From positions 5,219,001 to 5,283,000 of the forward strand of contig NZ_CP114905.1 in the NCBI RefSeq assembly GCF_027497195.1: a DNA stretch of 64,000 nucleotides. Direction: 5' to 3'. Position numbers and translations under genes: made by a program. A model generated the notes under the pieces. It was not told where the DNA came from. It did not search any database and worked only from the letters and a program-made list of their open reading frames with translations. Shown one piece after another: positions 7,052 to 14,853 of this stretch (position 1 is the stretch's first letter; every line of letters begins with the position of its first letter). Origin of the DNA: Streptomyces sp. WMMC500. Its GTDB lineage: Bacteria > Actinomycetota > Actinomycetes > Streptomycetales > Streptomycetaceae.

Positions 7052-9487
7052 TCAGCCGGCCGCCTCCCCCATCCGCCAGACCTGCAGGGACTCCACGACG
7101 GCACCGCCGCCGAACACCTGGAGCCCGAGGGCGTCGGTGCGGTTGCTGTACGCGCGGGTGGTGATCGACTTGTGGCCGCCCGCGTACGCCTCGACCATGG
7201 AGCGGTCCAGGAAGACGTCGAGGCCCAGCCGGCCGCCGTCGAGCGCCAGCGGGCCGCTGTGCACCCCGAGCTGCCCGCCGAGGCCGGAGTTGTTGCCCGT
7301 GCGGGTACGGTCCACGCCGAACTCCCCGGCGCCGTCGTCGTAGAAGAGGCGGGTGTACTCCTCGGCGCCCGGGCTGCGCAGCACGTCGATGCCGAAGCGG
7401 GGGTCGGCGCCCGGCGCCATGGCCAGCCGGACGTGCAGCATGTCGCCGCGGGCGCTGCCCAGGTGCCCGTTGGCCTCGGCGACGCTCAGCGGCCCGGTCA
7501 CGTCCACCAGCGGCGGGCCGTCGTGGAGCCGGGCGGTCTCGGCCACCGGGCGCACGCCCAGGTCGCCGTCGGGCCGCATCGTCACTTCGACCGGGAGGCC
7601 GGCGTTGTGGGCCCAGCCGGCGTCGAAGTGCGCCTGCTCGGTGCGCCGGTCCTGGGCGATGGAGAAGACCAGCGACCGCCCGGAGCCGTCCACGAAGCCG
7701 CTCGGGCCGGTGAAGTGGTCGCCGTAGTCGAGCAGCCGGGGCTCGGCCGTGTCCGGCGTCCAGGTGCGCGAGGCCGCGTCCCAGACGCCGACCCAGTAGT
7801 ACGTGAACCTGCTGGAGTACTCGCCCGGTCCTTCGGGGAAAGCCGGGTTGACCAGCAGGACGTTGCGCTGCCGCCCGCCGGGGTCCGTTCCGATGGGCAG
7901 GAACACCGGCAGCTCCCAGACCTGGCCCGTCCGGGGGTACGCCCGCACGTCGCCGGTCATCAGCGGTCCGGCGTACGTCCAGTCCTCAAGGTCCGCGGAG
8001 GTGTACAGCAGCGCGGTGCCGCCGACGGCGCCGCCGTCGTCGGCGAGCACGCCCGAGCCCACGAGCTGGAAGTAGGTGCCGTCCTCCTGCCAGGCGAACG
8101 GGTCGCGGAAGTCCCCGAACCGCACCTTCCGTCCCGCACCCACGTCCAGGTCCCGCGTCTGCCGGGTCACCAGCGCGGGGTGCATCTCCCACGCGGCCAG
8201 GTCGGGGTCCGCGGGGTCGGCGGGGCGGGCCAGGCCGACGGCCTGGTTGGGGACCTGCGCGTCGTCGCCGGCGGTGAAGAGCAGCGCCGGAGTGCCGTCC
8301 GGAGCGAGGACCGCGTCGCCGGACCAGACCCCGTCCGGCGCGACGCTGCCCGCCGTCGGCCGCAGGGCGACCGGCAGGTCGCGCCAGCGCACGAGGTCGT
8401 CGCTCACGGCGTGGCCCCAACTGATGTTGTGCCAGTACGGGCCGTGGACGTTGTGCTGGTAGAACAGGTGGTACCGGCCGTCCACCTCGATGGGGGCGTG
8501 CGGTTCGTTCATCCAGTGGTTCGGCGCGGTGAAGTGGTAGCCGGGGCGGTACCGGTCGCCCAGGTAGCGGGAGCGCGCCATCGCGAGGTCGGGTACGGGC
8601 ACGGTCCCGCCCGCGAAGGTGTCGAGATCCGCCCGGTACTCCGCGGCCACCTCGGCGGCGCCGAGCGCCACGTTGCGGATCCTCACCTCGTCGATCAGCC
8701 CCGCGAACATGTTGACCGCGAAGACGCCGTTCACGATCTCCGGCGTGCTGTGCCGCCCGATCAGCAGGGGCACGCCGGCGGGCGCGAAGAGGGCTCCGCC
8801 GGGAACGGGCGCGGAGGCGACCTCGCGGCCGTTGAGGTACAGGCGCAGCGCACCCGCGGCCGGATCGAAGGTGCCCGCGATGTGGGCCCACGCGCCGGGC
8901 GCCAGGGCGGCGTTCTGGTCCACGGTCGCCTGGTGCCAGGCGGCGCCGTCGCCGACGCCGAAGAGCCAGCGGCCGTGCCGGCCCACGCCGAGCGAGAAGC
9001 CGCGGTTGCCTGCCCGCTCCTGCTGGTTGACGACGGCGGACTCCTTGCCGCCGTCGCCCCACTCGAAGGCGCTCGGCGCGACCCACGCCGCGGCCGTCAG
9101 CGCGCCGGTGCCCGGGTCCAGCGGGGCGTCCCGGGTGACGTAGGTGGAGTAGCCGTCGAAGAGCAGCGCCGCCGACAGCGTGCCGGCAGCCGCGTCCGCC
9201 GGCTCCCACAACGGGTCGCTGTCGGGCTTGTGGACGGCGTCGGTGAAGACGTACGCGATCGGGTCGCCCCGGCCGCTGACCTGATCCGTCGTCGTGACGC
9301 CGCGGCCCTCGCGGAAGCTCCAGTGGGCCACGAGCCCGTCGTCCCGCCGCGGCGCCCCGGCCGCGGTGCGTACGCCGTGGGCGGCGCCGCCCAGCGCGGC
9401 GGTACCGGCCAGCGACCCGGCGACGGCCAGGAGCGTACGTCGTCCGAGTACGGCCTTCCGCGGCACCTCTCGCGGTGTGTCGCTCAT
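7052..9487 (-). CDS. Secreted GH32-family protein with LamG-like domain and atypical NEPH motif
   Basis: 811 aa, starting at ATG 9487 after GAGGAGG. The N-terminus carries a Tat-type signal (GRRTLLAVAGSLAGTAALGG). A concanavalin/LamG-like domain follows at about 50-255 (LTAAAWV, WAHIAGTFD, LYLNGREVAS), then a GH32 propeller and C-terminal sandwich (VFLDRSMVEAYAGG). The usual WMNDPNG is WMNEPHAP, putting Glu328 where the Asp nucleophile should be. FRDP (D462) is intact, and the acid/base motif is WELP (E525) rather than WECP. The protein could be an active member of a divergent GH32 subgroup, a transfructosylase, or a binding protein. It is convergent with the fructokinase gene (41 nt apart). 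Confidence 0.88.
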   Translation of the reverse strand: MSDTPREVPRKAVLGRRTLLAVAGSLAGTAALGGAAHGVRTAAGAPRRDDGLVAHWSFREGRGVTTTDQVSGRGDPIAYVFTDAVHKPDSDPLWEPADAAAGTLSAALLFDGYSTYVTRDAPLDPGTGALTAAAWVAPSAFEWGDGGKESAVVNQQERAGNRGFSLGVGRHGRWLFGVGDGAAWHQATVDQNAALAPGAWAHIAGTFDPAAGALRLYLNGREVASAPVPGGALFAPAGVPLLIGRHSTPEIVNGVFAVNMFAGLIDEVRIRNVALGAAEVAAEYRADLDTFAGGTVPVPDLAMARSRYLGDRYRPGYHFTAPNHWMNEPHAPIEVDGRYHLFYQHNVHGPYWHNISWGHAVSDDLVRWRDLPVALRPTAGSVAPDGVWSGDAVLAPDGTPALLFTAGDDAQVPNQAVGLARPADPADPDLAAWEMHPALVTRQTRDLDVGAGRKVRFGDFRDPFAWQEDGTYFQLVGSGVLADDGGAVGGTALLYTSADLEDWTYAGPLMTGDVRAYPRTGQVWELPVFLPIGTDPGGRQRNVLLVNPAFPEGPGEYSSRFTYYWVGVWDAASRTWTPDTAEPRLLDYGDHFTGPSGFVDGSGRSLVFSIAQDRRTEQAHFDAGWAHNAGLPVEVTMRPDGDLGVRPVAETARLHDGPPLVDVTGPLSVAEANGHLGSARGDMLHVRLAMAPGADPRFGIDVLRSPGAEEYTRLFYDDGAGEFGVDRTRTGNNSGLGGQLGVHSGPLALDGGRLGLDVFLDRSMVEAYAGGHKSITTRAYSNRTDALGLQVFGGGAVVESLQVWRMGEAAG

Positions 9488-9525
9488 CTGTGTCCTCCTC
9501 GTTCCGCTCCCGGCGGACTGTATTC

Positions 9526-9619
9526 CTAACTCGTTAAAGGTCAACCCCTTCTGCCCTCTTGACGGTGCCTTACCAGGATCCAGAGCGTCTGACCGCCGCG
9601 TTCGTCTAATACGAGTTAG
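9526..9619. promoter_or_regulatory. Paired TAACTCGT-type elements upstream of the second GH32 gene
   Basis: CTAACTCGTTAAAG (9526-9539) and, on the opposite strand, CTAACTCGTATTAG (read from CTAATACGAGTTAG, 9606-9619) share CTAACTCGT in inverted orientation. They flank an AT-richer stretch in the 142-nt gap between the GH32 start and the aldo/keto reductase stop. Such spaced inverted elements suggest an operator with looping, but the regulator is unknown. Confidence 0.4.
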
Positions 9620-9629
9620 CCCCTCACGC

Positions 9630-10457
9630 CTAGTTGAGCGTGTCGGGGTGCGGGCCGGTGCGCAGGTCGCGGTCGAGACCGGCGATCGCGGTCATCTCGT
9701 CGTCGGCGAGGGCGAAGTCGAAGACGTCGAGGTTCTCGCGGATGCGGGCGGGCGTCACCGACTTGGGGATGACGACGTTGCCGAGTTGGAGGTGCCAGCG
9801 CAGGACGACCTGCGCGGGGGACCTGCCGTGCCGGGCCGCGATCGTGGTGAGCGCCTCGTCCTTGAGCACGGCGCCCTGCGCGAGCGGGCTCCAGGCCTCG
9901 GTGGCGATGCCGAGCCTGGCGTGTGCGGCGCGCAGCTCGCCCTGCTGGAGGCCGGGGTGGAGCTCGACCTGGTTCACGGCGGGGACGAGATCGGAGCCGG
10001 CGATGAGGCGGTCGAGGTGCGCGGGCTGGAAGTTGGAGACGCCCGCGGCGCGGATCCGGCCGTCGGCGACGAGCCTCTCGATGGCCTTCCAGGACTCGCG
10101 GTACAGGTCGCGGGCCGGGGTGGGCCAGTGGATCAGGTAGAGGTCGACGTAGTCGATGCCGAGCTTGGCCGCGCTGGTGTCGAAGGCCCTGAGGGTGGCG
10201 TCGTAGCCCTGGTCGGGGTTCCACAGCTTGGTGGTGACGAAGAGGTCGCCGCGGGCGAGGCCGGAGCCGGCGAGGGCGCGGCCGACGCCGGTCTCGTTGC
10301 CGTAGACCGCGGCGGTGTCGATGCTGCGGTAGCCGGCCTCCAGGGCGGCGCCGACGGCGGCGGTGGTCTCGGCGTCGGGGACCTGGAAGACGCCGAAGCC
10401 GAGCTGGGGGATCTCGACGCCGTTGTTGAGCCTGATGGTGGGGATGACGGGGGTCAT
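9630..10457 (-). CDS. Aldo/keto reductase (AKR5-like, 2,5-diketogluconate reductase type)
   Basis: NADPH-dependent reductase of aldehydes/ketones, 275 aa, cytosolic. The catalytic tetrad is visible: Asp and Tyr in SIDTAAVYGNE, Lys in FVTTKLW, and His in LYLIHWP. The C-terminal cofactor segment VIPKSVTPARIRENLDVFDF is typical of the AKR fold. The start at 10457 has AAGGAA 7 nt upstream. It lies 55 nt downstream of the MFS gene in the same direction, so the two are probably co-transcribed. The physiological substrate is unknown. Confidence 0.93.
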   Translation of the reverse strand: MTPVIPTIRLNNGVEIPQLGFGVFQVPDAETTAAVGAALEAGYRSIDTAAVYGNETGVGRALAGSGLARGDLFVTTKLWNPDQGYDATLRAFDTSAAKLGIDYVDLYLIHWPTPARDLYRESWKAIERLVADGRIRAAGVSNFQPAHLDRLIAGSDLVPAVNQVELHPGLQQGELRAAHARLGIATEAWSPLAQGAVLKDEALTTIAARHGRSPAQVVLRWHLQLGNVVIPKSVTPARIRENLDVFDFALADDEMTAIAGLDRDLRTGPHPDTLN

Positions 10458-10512
10458 ATGCGATTCCTTGCTTCGAACAGGGGGTTCGGTGGGTGCGAGT
10501 GATGGGGCCCGG

Positions 10513-11724
10513 TCAGTGGTGGACGGAGACCGGAACCGCTTCCGCCGCCGGGGACCCCGCGACGACGTGTCCGGCCGCCCGGGTGCGGCGGTCGAGGGAG
10601 GCGGCGACGAAGGCGAGGATCAGGGCGGTGCCGGAGAGCAGGGCGCCGACCCAGTTGGGCGAGGTGTAGCCCAGGTCCGCTGCGATGACGACGCCGCCGA
10701 GCCAGGCCGCCAGGGCGTTGCCCAGGTTGAAGGCGCCGATGTTGGCGGCCGACGCCAGGGTGGGCGCGGCCGCGGCCTGGTCGAGGACCCACTTCTGCAG
10801 CGGGGGCACGGTCGCGAAGCCCAGCGCACCGATCAGCGCGAGGGTGACCGCGGCCAGGACCTTGTGGTGCGCGGTCGCGGTGAACAGCAGCAGGGCCGCG
10901 CTCAGACCCGCGAGGGCGGTGAAGAGCATCGGCATCAGGCGGCGGTCGGCGAAGCGGCCGCCGATCAGGTTGCCGAGGAACATCCCGATCCCGAACAGGA
11001 CGAGCAGCAGGGTCACGGCGCCCTCGGTGTAGCCCGCGACGTCGGTCATCATCGGCGTGATGTAGGTGATCGCGGCGAAGACACCCCCGTACCCGAGGAC
11101 CGTCATCGCCATGGCGAGCCACACCTGGACGTTCCGGAACGCCGCGAACTCGCGCCGGACGCTCACCGATTCCGGCCGGCCGGTCTCGGGCACGAGCTTG
11201 GCGACGCCGAGGAATCCGATGACGCCGAGCAGGGCGACGATCACGAACGTGACGCGCCATCCGGCGGCCTGGCCGAGGGCGGTACCGCCGGGGACGCCGA
11301 CGACGTTGGCCACGGTCAGGCCCATGAACATCAGGGAGATGGCCGACGCCTTCTTCTCGGGCGCCACGAGGCCGGCGGCGACCACCGAGCCGATGCCGAA
11401 GAACGCGCCGTGCGCGAGGGAGGCGACGATCCGGCCGGTGAGCATGAGCCCGAAGGTCGGGGCGAGGGCGGACAGGGTGTTCCCGACGACGAACAGCGCC
11501 ATCAGGAACATCAGCATCTTCTTGCGGGACACCTTCGTGCCCAGGACGGTCAGCAGCGGTGCGCCGACGACGACGCCGAGCGCGTAGCCGGAGACCAGCC
11601 AGCCGGCCGTGGGGATGGTGACGCCGAAATCACCTGCGACCTGGGGCAGCACGCCCATGATCACGAATTCGGTGGTGCCGATCCCGAAGGCCCCGATGGC
11701 CAGGGCCAGGAGCGCGAGAGGCAT
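10513..11724 (-). CDS. MFS efflux transporter (Cmx/CmrA-AraJ type)
   Basis: 403-aa integral membrane protein with about 12 hydrophobic segments and no signal peptide. It starts FGIGTTEFVIMGVLPQVAGD and has the inter-helix pattern LTGRIVASLAHGAFFGIGS, both characteristic of the DHA1 Cmx/CmrA and AraJ group of drug or sugar exporters. A good ribosome-binding site (GGAAGG) precedes ATG 11724. The gene is downstream of a MarR regulator with an inverted repeat between them and upstream of the aldo/keto reductase gene, a common arrangement for inducible efflux. The substrate is unknown. Confidence 0.92.
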   Translation of the reverse strand: MPLALLALAIGAFGIGTTEFVIMGVLPQVAGDFGVTIPTAGWLVSGYALGVVVGAPLLTVLGTKVSRKKMLMFLMALFVVGNTLSALAPTFGLMLTGRIVASLAHGAFFGIGSVVAAGLVAPEKKASAISLMFMGLTVANVVGVPGGTALGQAAGWRVTFVIVALLGVIGFLGVAKLVPETGRPESVSVRREFAAFRNVQVWLAMAMTVLGYGGVFAAITYITPMMTDVAGYTEGAVTLLLVLFGIGMFLGNLIGGRFADRRLMPMLFTALAGLSAALLLFTATAHHKVLAAVTLALIGALGFATVPPLQKWVLDQAAAAPTLASAANIGAFNLGNALAAWLGGVVIAADLGYTSPNWVGALLSGTALILAFVAASLDRRTRAAGHVVAGSPAAEAVPVSVHH

Positions 11725-11772
11725 GGGAGCTACCTTCCAGGTGGTTGCGCGTGACGCTTACGCTCCCTGACA

Positions 11773-11841
11773 ATAGTTGCAGACGCGGGGCAATGCAAAC
11801 GCAGGTAAAGCCGAAGTAAATTAACCGGCGTGCGCAACTAT
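11773..11841. promoter_or_regulatory. Inverted ATAGTTGC/GCAACTAT pair between MarR and MFS genes
   Basis: ATAGTTGC at 11773-11780 and its exact reverse complement GCAACTAT at 11834-11841 bracket an unusually AT-rich 60-bp stretch in the 169-nt gap upstream of the MFS gene. MarR proteins bind short inverted repeats, and the neighbouring MarR gene makes this a plausible operator. The centre-to-centre distance of 61 bp is long for a single dimer site, so two sites or chance are alternatives. Confidence 0.4.
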
Positions 11842-11893
11842 ATGCCCGTGCCCGTGCCGGATCCGTGAGGGCAGGAGACGCCCTGCCCCGTGG

Positions 11894-12352
11894 TCAGGCG
11901 GGTACGGTCCCGGATTCCACGACCTTGACGAGCGGCGCCAGCTCGGGGTGTGTGAGGGCCTCGTCCAGCGCTTCACGCAGAGCGGCGTCGTTCGTGGGCC
12001 TCGCCTCTTCGAGGAGCTTGAGGCCGGCGTCGGTGACGTTGGTGTAGATGCCGCGGCGGTCGGTGGGGCACAGGTAGCGCTCCAGCAGACCCCGGTCCTC
12101 AAGGCGGGTGACGAGGCGGGTGGTGGCGCTCTGGCTGAGCACGACGGCGTCGGCGACCTGCTTCATCTGCAGGTGGCCGCCCTCGCCGTCGTGCTGGCGG
12201 CTCAGCACGTCGAGCAGGGAGTACTCGCGCACGCTCAGGCCGTGGCCGGACTGGAGGGCGCGCTCGATGTGCGCCTCGATCTTCCCGTGCAGCAGCGACA
12301 GCGCGCACCAGCCCTGGGCCAGGGCGGTGAGGGCCGGGTCTGTGGCGGTCAT
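11894..12352 (-). CDS. MarR-family transcriptional regulator
   Basis: 152-aa winged-helix repressor. The start at ATG 12352 follows GGAGG; a longer frame to 12439 lacks support. It shows MarR features: a dimerisation helix near the N-terminus, then LSVREYSLLDVLSRQ, recognition region LSQSATTRLVTRLEDRGLLER, and the wing CPTDRRGIYTNVTDAG. It is transcribed in the same direction as the MFS and aldo/keto reductase genes downstream and probably controls them and itself. The ligand is unknown. Confidence 0.93.
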   Translation of the reverse strand: MTATDPALTALAQGWCALSLLHGKIEAHIERALQSGHGLSVREYSLLDVLSRQHDGEGGHLQMKQVADAVVLSQSATTRLVTRLEDRGLLERYLCPTDRRGIYTNVTDAGLKLLEEARPTNDAALREALDEALTHPELAPLVKVVESGTVPA

Positions 12353-12442
12353 GGGTCTCAGGCCTCCGTGGGAGCGACTGAAACCCACGATAGGGCATGC
12401 GCGAAATAATCTGCGTGTGCACGTAGACCGCGCCTGCATGCT

Positions 12443-12931
12443 CTAGCCGGCGAACCCGCCCTTGGGCTCGATGATCTCCAGGTTCGTGCCGTCGGGGTCG
12501 TTGAAGTACGCGACCTTCGTGCCGAGCGCTGCTTCGGGGGTGACCTCGCCCGCGAGGAAGGTGTAGTCGTCGCCGAGGAAGTCGTAGCCGGCGTCCTTCA
12601 TGCGCTGGTACACCGCGTCGAGGTCGTCGACCCTGAGGCACAGGTGCATGGAGCCGGGTCGGTTCGCCATGCCGTTGGTCTTCTCCCCGACCGGGTCCTG
12701 GAACTGGATGAGGTCGATGCCCAGGCCCTCGATGTTGATCGTCGCGTACCGCAGTCCGGCGACGGGCAGCCCCTGGGATCTGCCGAAGGGCACGCTGTTC
12801 ATCGTGCCCTGGGCGACGGGATCGCGTCCGGTGAGTGCCGAGTAGAACGCGAGGGAGGCGTCCAGGTCCGACACCGAGATTCCGACGTGCGCGGGACGGT
12901 CGAGGTTCATCGGGGTGCTGGCGACAGCCAT
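12443..12931 (-). CDS. VOC-superfamily (glyoxalase-like) protein
   Basis: 162-aa cytosolic metalloenzyme-fold protein with two beta-alpha-beta-beta-beta modules. Visible elements include HVGISVSDLDASLAFYSALTG at the N-terminus, MHLCLRVDDLDAVYQRMKDAG in the middle, and FNDPDGTNLEIIEP at the C-terminus. His in the first strand, His in MHLCL and Glu in LEIIEP are candidate metal ligands. It could be a lactoylglutathione-lyase-like, dioxygenase-like or resistance protein; sequence alone does not decide. It sits 90 nt upstream of the MarR gene in the same direction and 54 nt downstream of the AraC gene's end. Confidence 0.9.
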   Translation of the reverse strand: MAVASTPMNLDRPAHVGISVSDLDASLAFYSALTGRDPVAQGTMNSVPFGRSQGLPVAGLRYATINIEGLGIDLIQFQDPVGEKTNGMANRPGSMHLCLRVDDLDAVYQRMKDAGYDFLGDDYTFLAGEVTPEAALGTKVAYFNDPDGTNLEIIEPKGGFAG

Positions 12932-12985
12932 AAGGGCCCCCTTCGTTCGATCCTCGCCATGGGTGCCTTATGTCACAATTTTATC

Positions 12986-13915
12986 CTATTGACCTTGCCG
13001 TGCCCGGTTCCGGAACTGCGCGGGCGACGAGCCGACCACCCGGCGGAACGCGGTGCTGAACGCGCTCTCGGACAGGTAGCCCGTGGCCCGTGCGAGCTCG
13101 GAGATCGACAGGGTGTCGCGGGTGAGAGCGTCGCGCGCGAGGCTCATGCGCCACTGGATCAGGTACTCCAACGGCGGGACTCCGACGTGGTTCTTGAACG
13201 CCTGGGCGAACGCGGAACGCGACATGTGGCTGATCTCGGCGAGCTCCTGGAGGCTCCAGGAGTGGGCCACGTCCGCGTGTACGGCGCGCAGGGCGGCGCC
13301 GATGCCGTCCTCGTTCAGGGCGCCGAGCCAGCCGGTGGGCCGGTCCGTCTGGCCGGCGTGCGCGCGCAGCATGTGCACGAGCAGGATCTGGGCGAGGTGG
13401 TTCTGCACCAGCGGGCCGCCGGCGGCGGTGATGCCGACCTCGGTGGCCAGGAGATCGATGAGTGTCGCGAGCCGGCTGCCGTGAGGATCGGCCACGCGGA
13501 CGACCACGAGCGGCGGCAGGAGATCGGTCAGGAGGGCCGCGTTCCTGTCGTCGAACGCGATGTGCCCGACGCAGAGGTAGAGGTCCTCCTCGGACTCCGG
13601 GCCGATCCGCACGACCCCGTCCTCGGCGCCCGCCCACAGCGGCTCCGCGGGGCGCGGGTGTGCGTCGAGCGTGCTGGCCAGCACGTAGGGCGGAGGGTTG
13701 CCCAGCATGAAGGTGTCCCCCTCCTCAAGGAGCACCGGCTCGTGCCCGTCGAGGACCAGCCGGCATGTGCCGCGCACGAGGCCCCCGACCCGCACGTGCA
13801 GGAACGGGCCGAAGCGCACGGCCCACTCTCCCGCGGCCCGGAGGTTGGGCCCGACCACCGTGCGGGGCCGGAGCAGGCCGATCGCGTCGGCCACCGGATC
13901 CCCGAATCCGAGCAC
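12986..13915 (-). CDS. AraC-family regulator with cupin domain
   Basis: 309-aa transcription factor. The frame is open further upstream, but the GTG at 13915 has AGGGAGG 8 nt before it and the protein then begins at the usual cupin-domain start (LGFGDPVADAIGLLRPRTVV). The N-terminal half is a Cupin_6-type sensor (LEEGDTFMLGNPP). The C-terminal half has two helix-turn-helix units: LQELAEISHMSRSAFAQAFK and ISELARATGYLSESAFSTAF, ending RNRARQGQ. It is divergent from an SDR gene across an inverted repeat at 13990-14020, suggesting it controls the SDR. Confidence 0.92.
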   Translation of the reverse strand: MLGFGDPVADAIGLLRPRTVVGPNLRAAGEWAVRFGPFLHVRVGGLVRGTCRLVLDGHEPVLLEEGDTFMLGNPPPYVLASTLDAHPRPAEPLWAGAEDGVVRIGPESEEDLYLCVGHIAFDDRNAALLTDLLPPLVVVRVADPHGSRLATLIDLLATEVGITAAGGPLVQNHLAQILLVHMLRAHAGQTDRPTGWLGALNEDGIGAALRAVHADVAHSWSLQELAEISHMSRSAFAQAFKNHVGVPPLEYLIQWRMSLARDALTRDTLSISELARATGYLSESAFSTAFRRVVGSSPAQFRNRARQGQ

Positions 13916-13989
13916 CGACGCCACCTCCCTGGACGATACGTAAAGAACTCTGGACCCTGCATTATGGATGGTATCTCCGATCTCCCGCA

Positions 13990-14020
13990 CTCTCGAAGTC
14001 GAACGGATCGGCTTCGAGAG
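13990..14020. promoter_or_regulatory. Inverted repeat CTCTCGAAG...CTTCGAGAG upstream of the SDR gene
   Basis: Two perfect 9-bp arms (13990-13998 and 14012-14020) with a 13-bp spacer lie in the 123-nt AraC/SDR intergenic region, ending 18 nt before the SDR start. The position overlaps the SDR leader, suiting either an operator or a 5' hairpin. Binding by the adjacent AraC protein is inferred only from location. Confidence 0.5.
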
Positions 14021-14038
14021 AGCGATGGAGACACCCTG

Positions 14039-14791
14039 ATGGGACAGTTGGAAGGCAAGACCGCGGTGGTCACCGGGGGCAGCACCGGTATCGGTCTGGC
14101 CACCGCCGTACGGCTGGCCGACGAGGGCGCGTACGTGTTCGTCACCGGCCGCCGGGAGTCCGAACTGGAGGCCGCGGTCAAGACGATCGGAGCGGACCGG
14201 GCCACCGCGGTCGTCGGCGACATCGCGAAGCCGGCGGACCTGGACCGGCTCTACGACGCGGTCCGGGCGCGCGGCCGGGGTGTGGACGTGCTCGTGGCGA
14301 ACGCGGGGGTCGGCGCGTTCGTGACGCTGGAGCAGACGACCGAGGAGCACTTCGACCAGACCTTCGGGGTCAACGTCCGGGGCACGCTGTTCACCGTGCA
14401 GAAGGCTTTGCCGCTGCTCAACGACGGTGCCTCGATCGTCCTGGTCGGTTCGACGGCCGGTGACCGCGGAGTGGAGGCGTTCGGCGCGTACGCGGCGTCG
14501 AAGGCGGCCGTCCGGTCCTTCGCGCGGACGTGGTCCAACGAGCTCAAGGGCCGCGGCATCCGGGTCAACGCGGTCTCGCCGGCATGGATCGAGACTCCCG
14601 GGGGCACCGCCGCCTTCGGCGACGAGGAGACCGCCCGGGCCGTCAGGGAGAACGTCGCGGCGACCGTGGCCAAGGGCCGCATGGGTCAGCCCGAGGAGGC
14701 CGCCGCGGTCGTGGCGTTCCTGGCGTCGGAACAGAGCAGCTACGTCGTCGGCGCGAACATCTACGTCGACGGCGGCACGAACCAGATCTGA
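14039..14791 (+). CDS. Short-chain dehydrogenase/reductase
   Basis: 250-aa NAD(P)-dependent oxidoreductase of the classical SDR family. Motifs: cofactor site TGGSTGIG at about residues 13-20, NAG at about 88, catalytic Ser in LVGSTAG, and YAASK with the catalytic Tyr and Lys. It ends with the typical GANIYVDGG. The Arg-Arg after the second strand (VTGRRES) suggests NADPH preference. The start at 14039 is preceded by GGAG with 8-nt spacing. It is divergent from the AraC-type regulator gene and convergent with the ABC-F genes. The substrate is not evident. Confidence 0.94.
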   Translation: MGQLEGKTAVVTGGSTGIGLATAVRLADEGAYVFVTGRRESELEAAVKTIGADRATAVVGDIAKPADLDRLYDAVRARGRGVDVLVANAGVGAFVTLEQTTEEHFDQTFGVNVRGTLFTVQKALPLLNDGASIVLVGSTAGDRGVEAFGAYAASKAAVRSFARTWSNELKGRGIRVNAVSPAWIETPGGTAAFGDEETARAVRENVAATVAKGRMGQPEEAAAVVAFLASEQSSYVVGANIYVDGGTNQI

Positions 14792-14853
14792 GCGGGCGGC
14801 ACACGGTGGGGTGGCGTCTGCGGGCGCCCCTCACACCAGAGCCGTGCCCCGCC

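Noticed and set aside
6608..9529. 973-codon plus-strand frame over the second GH32 gene
   Set aside because: Arg/Val/Gly-rich composition without domains; antisense to a clear GH32 protein.
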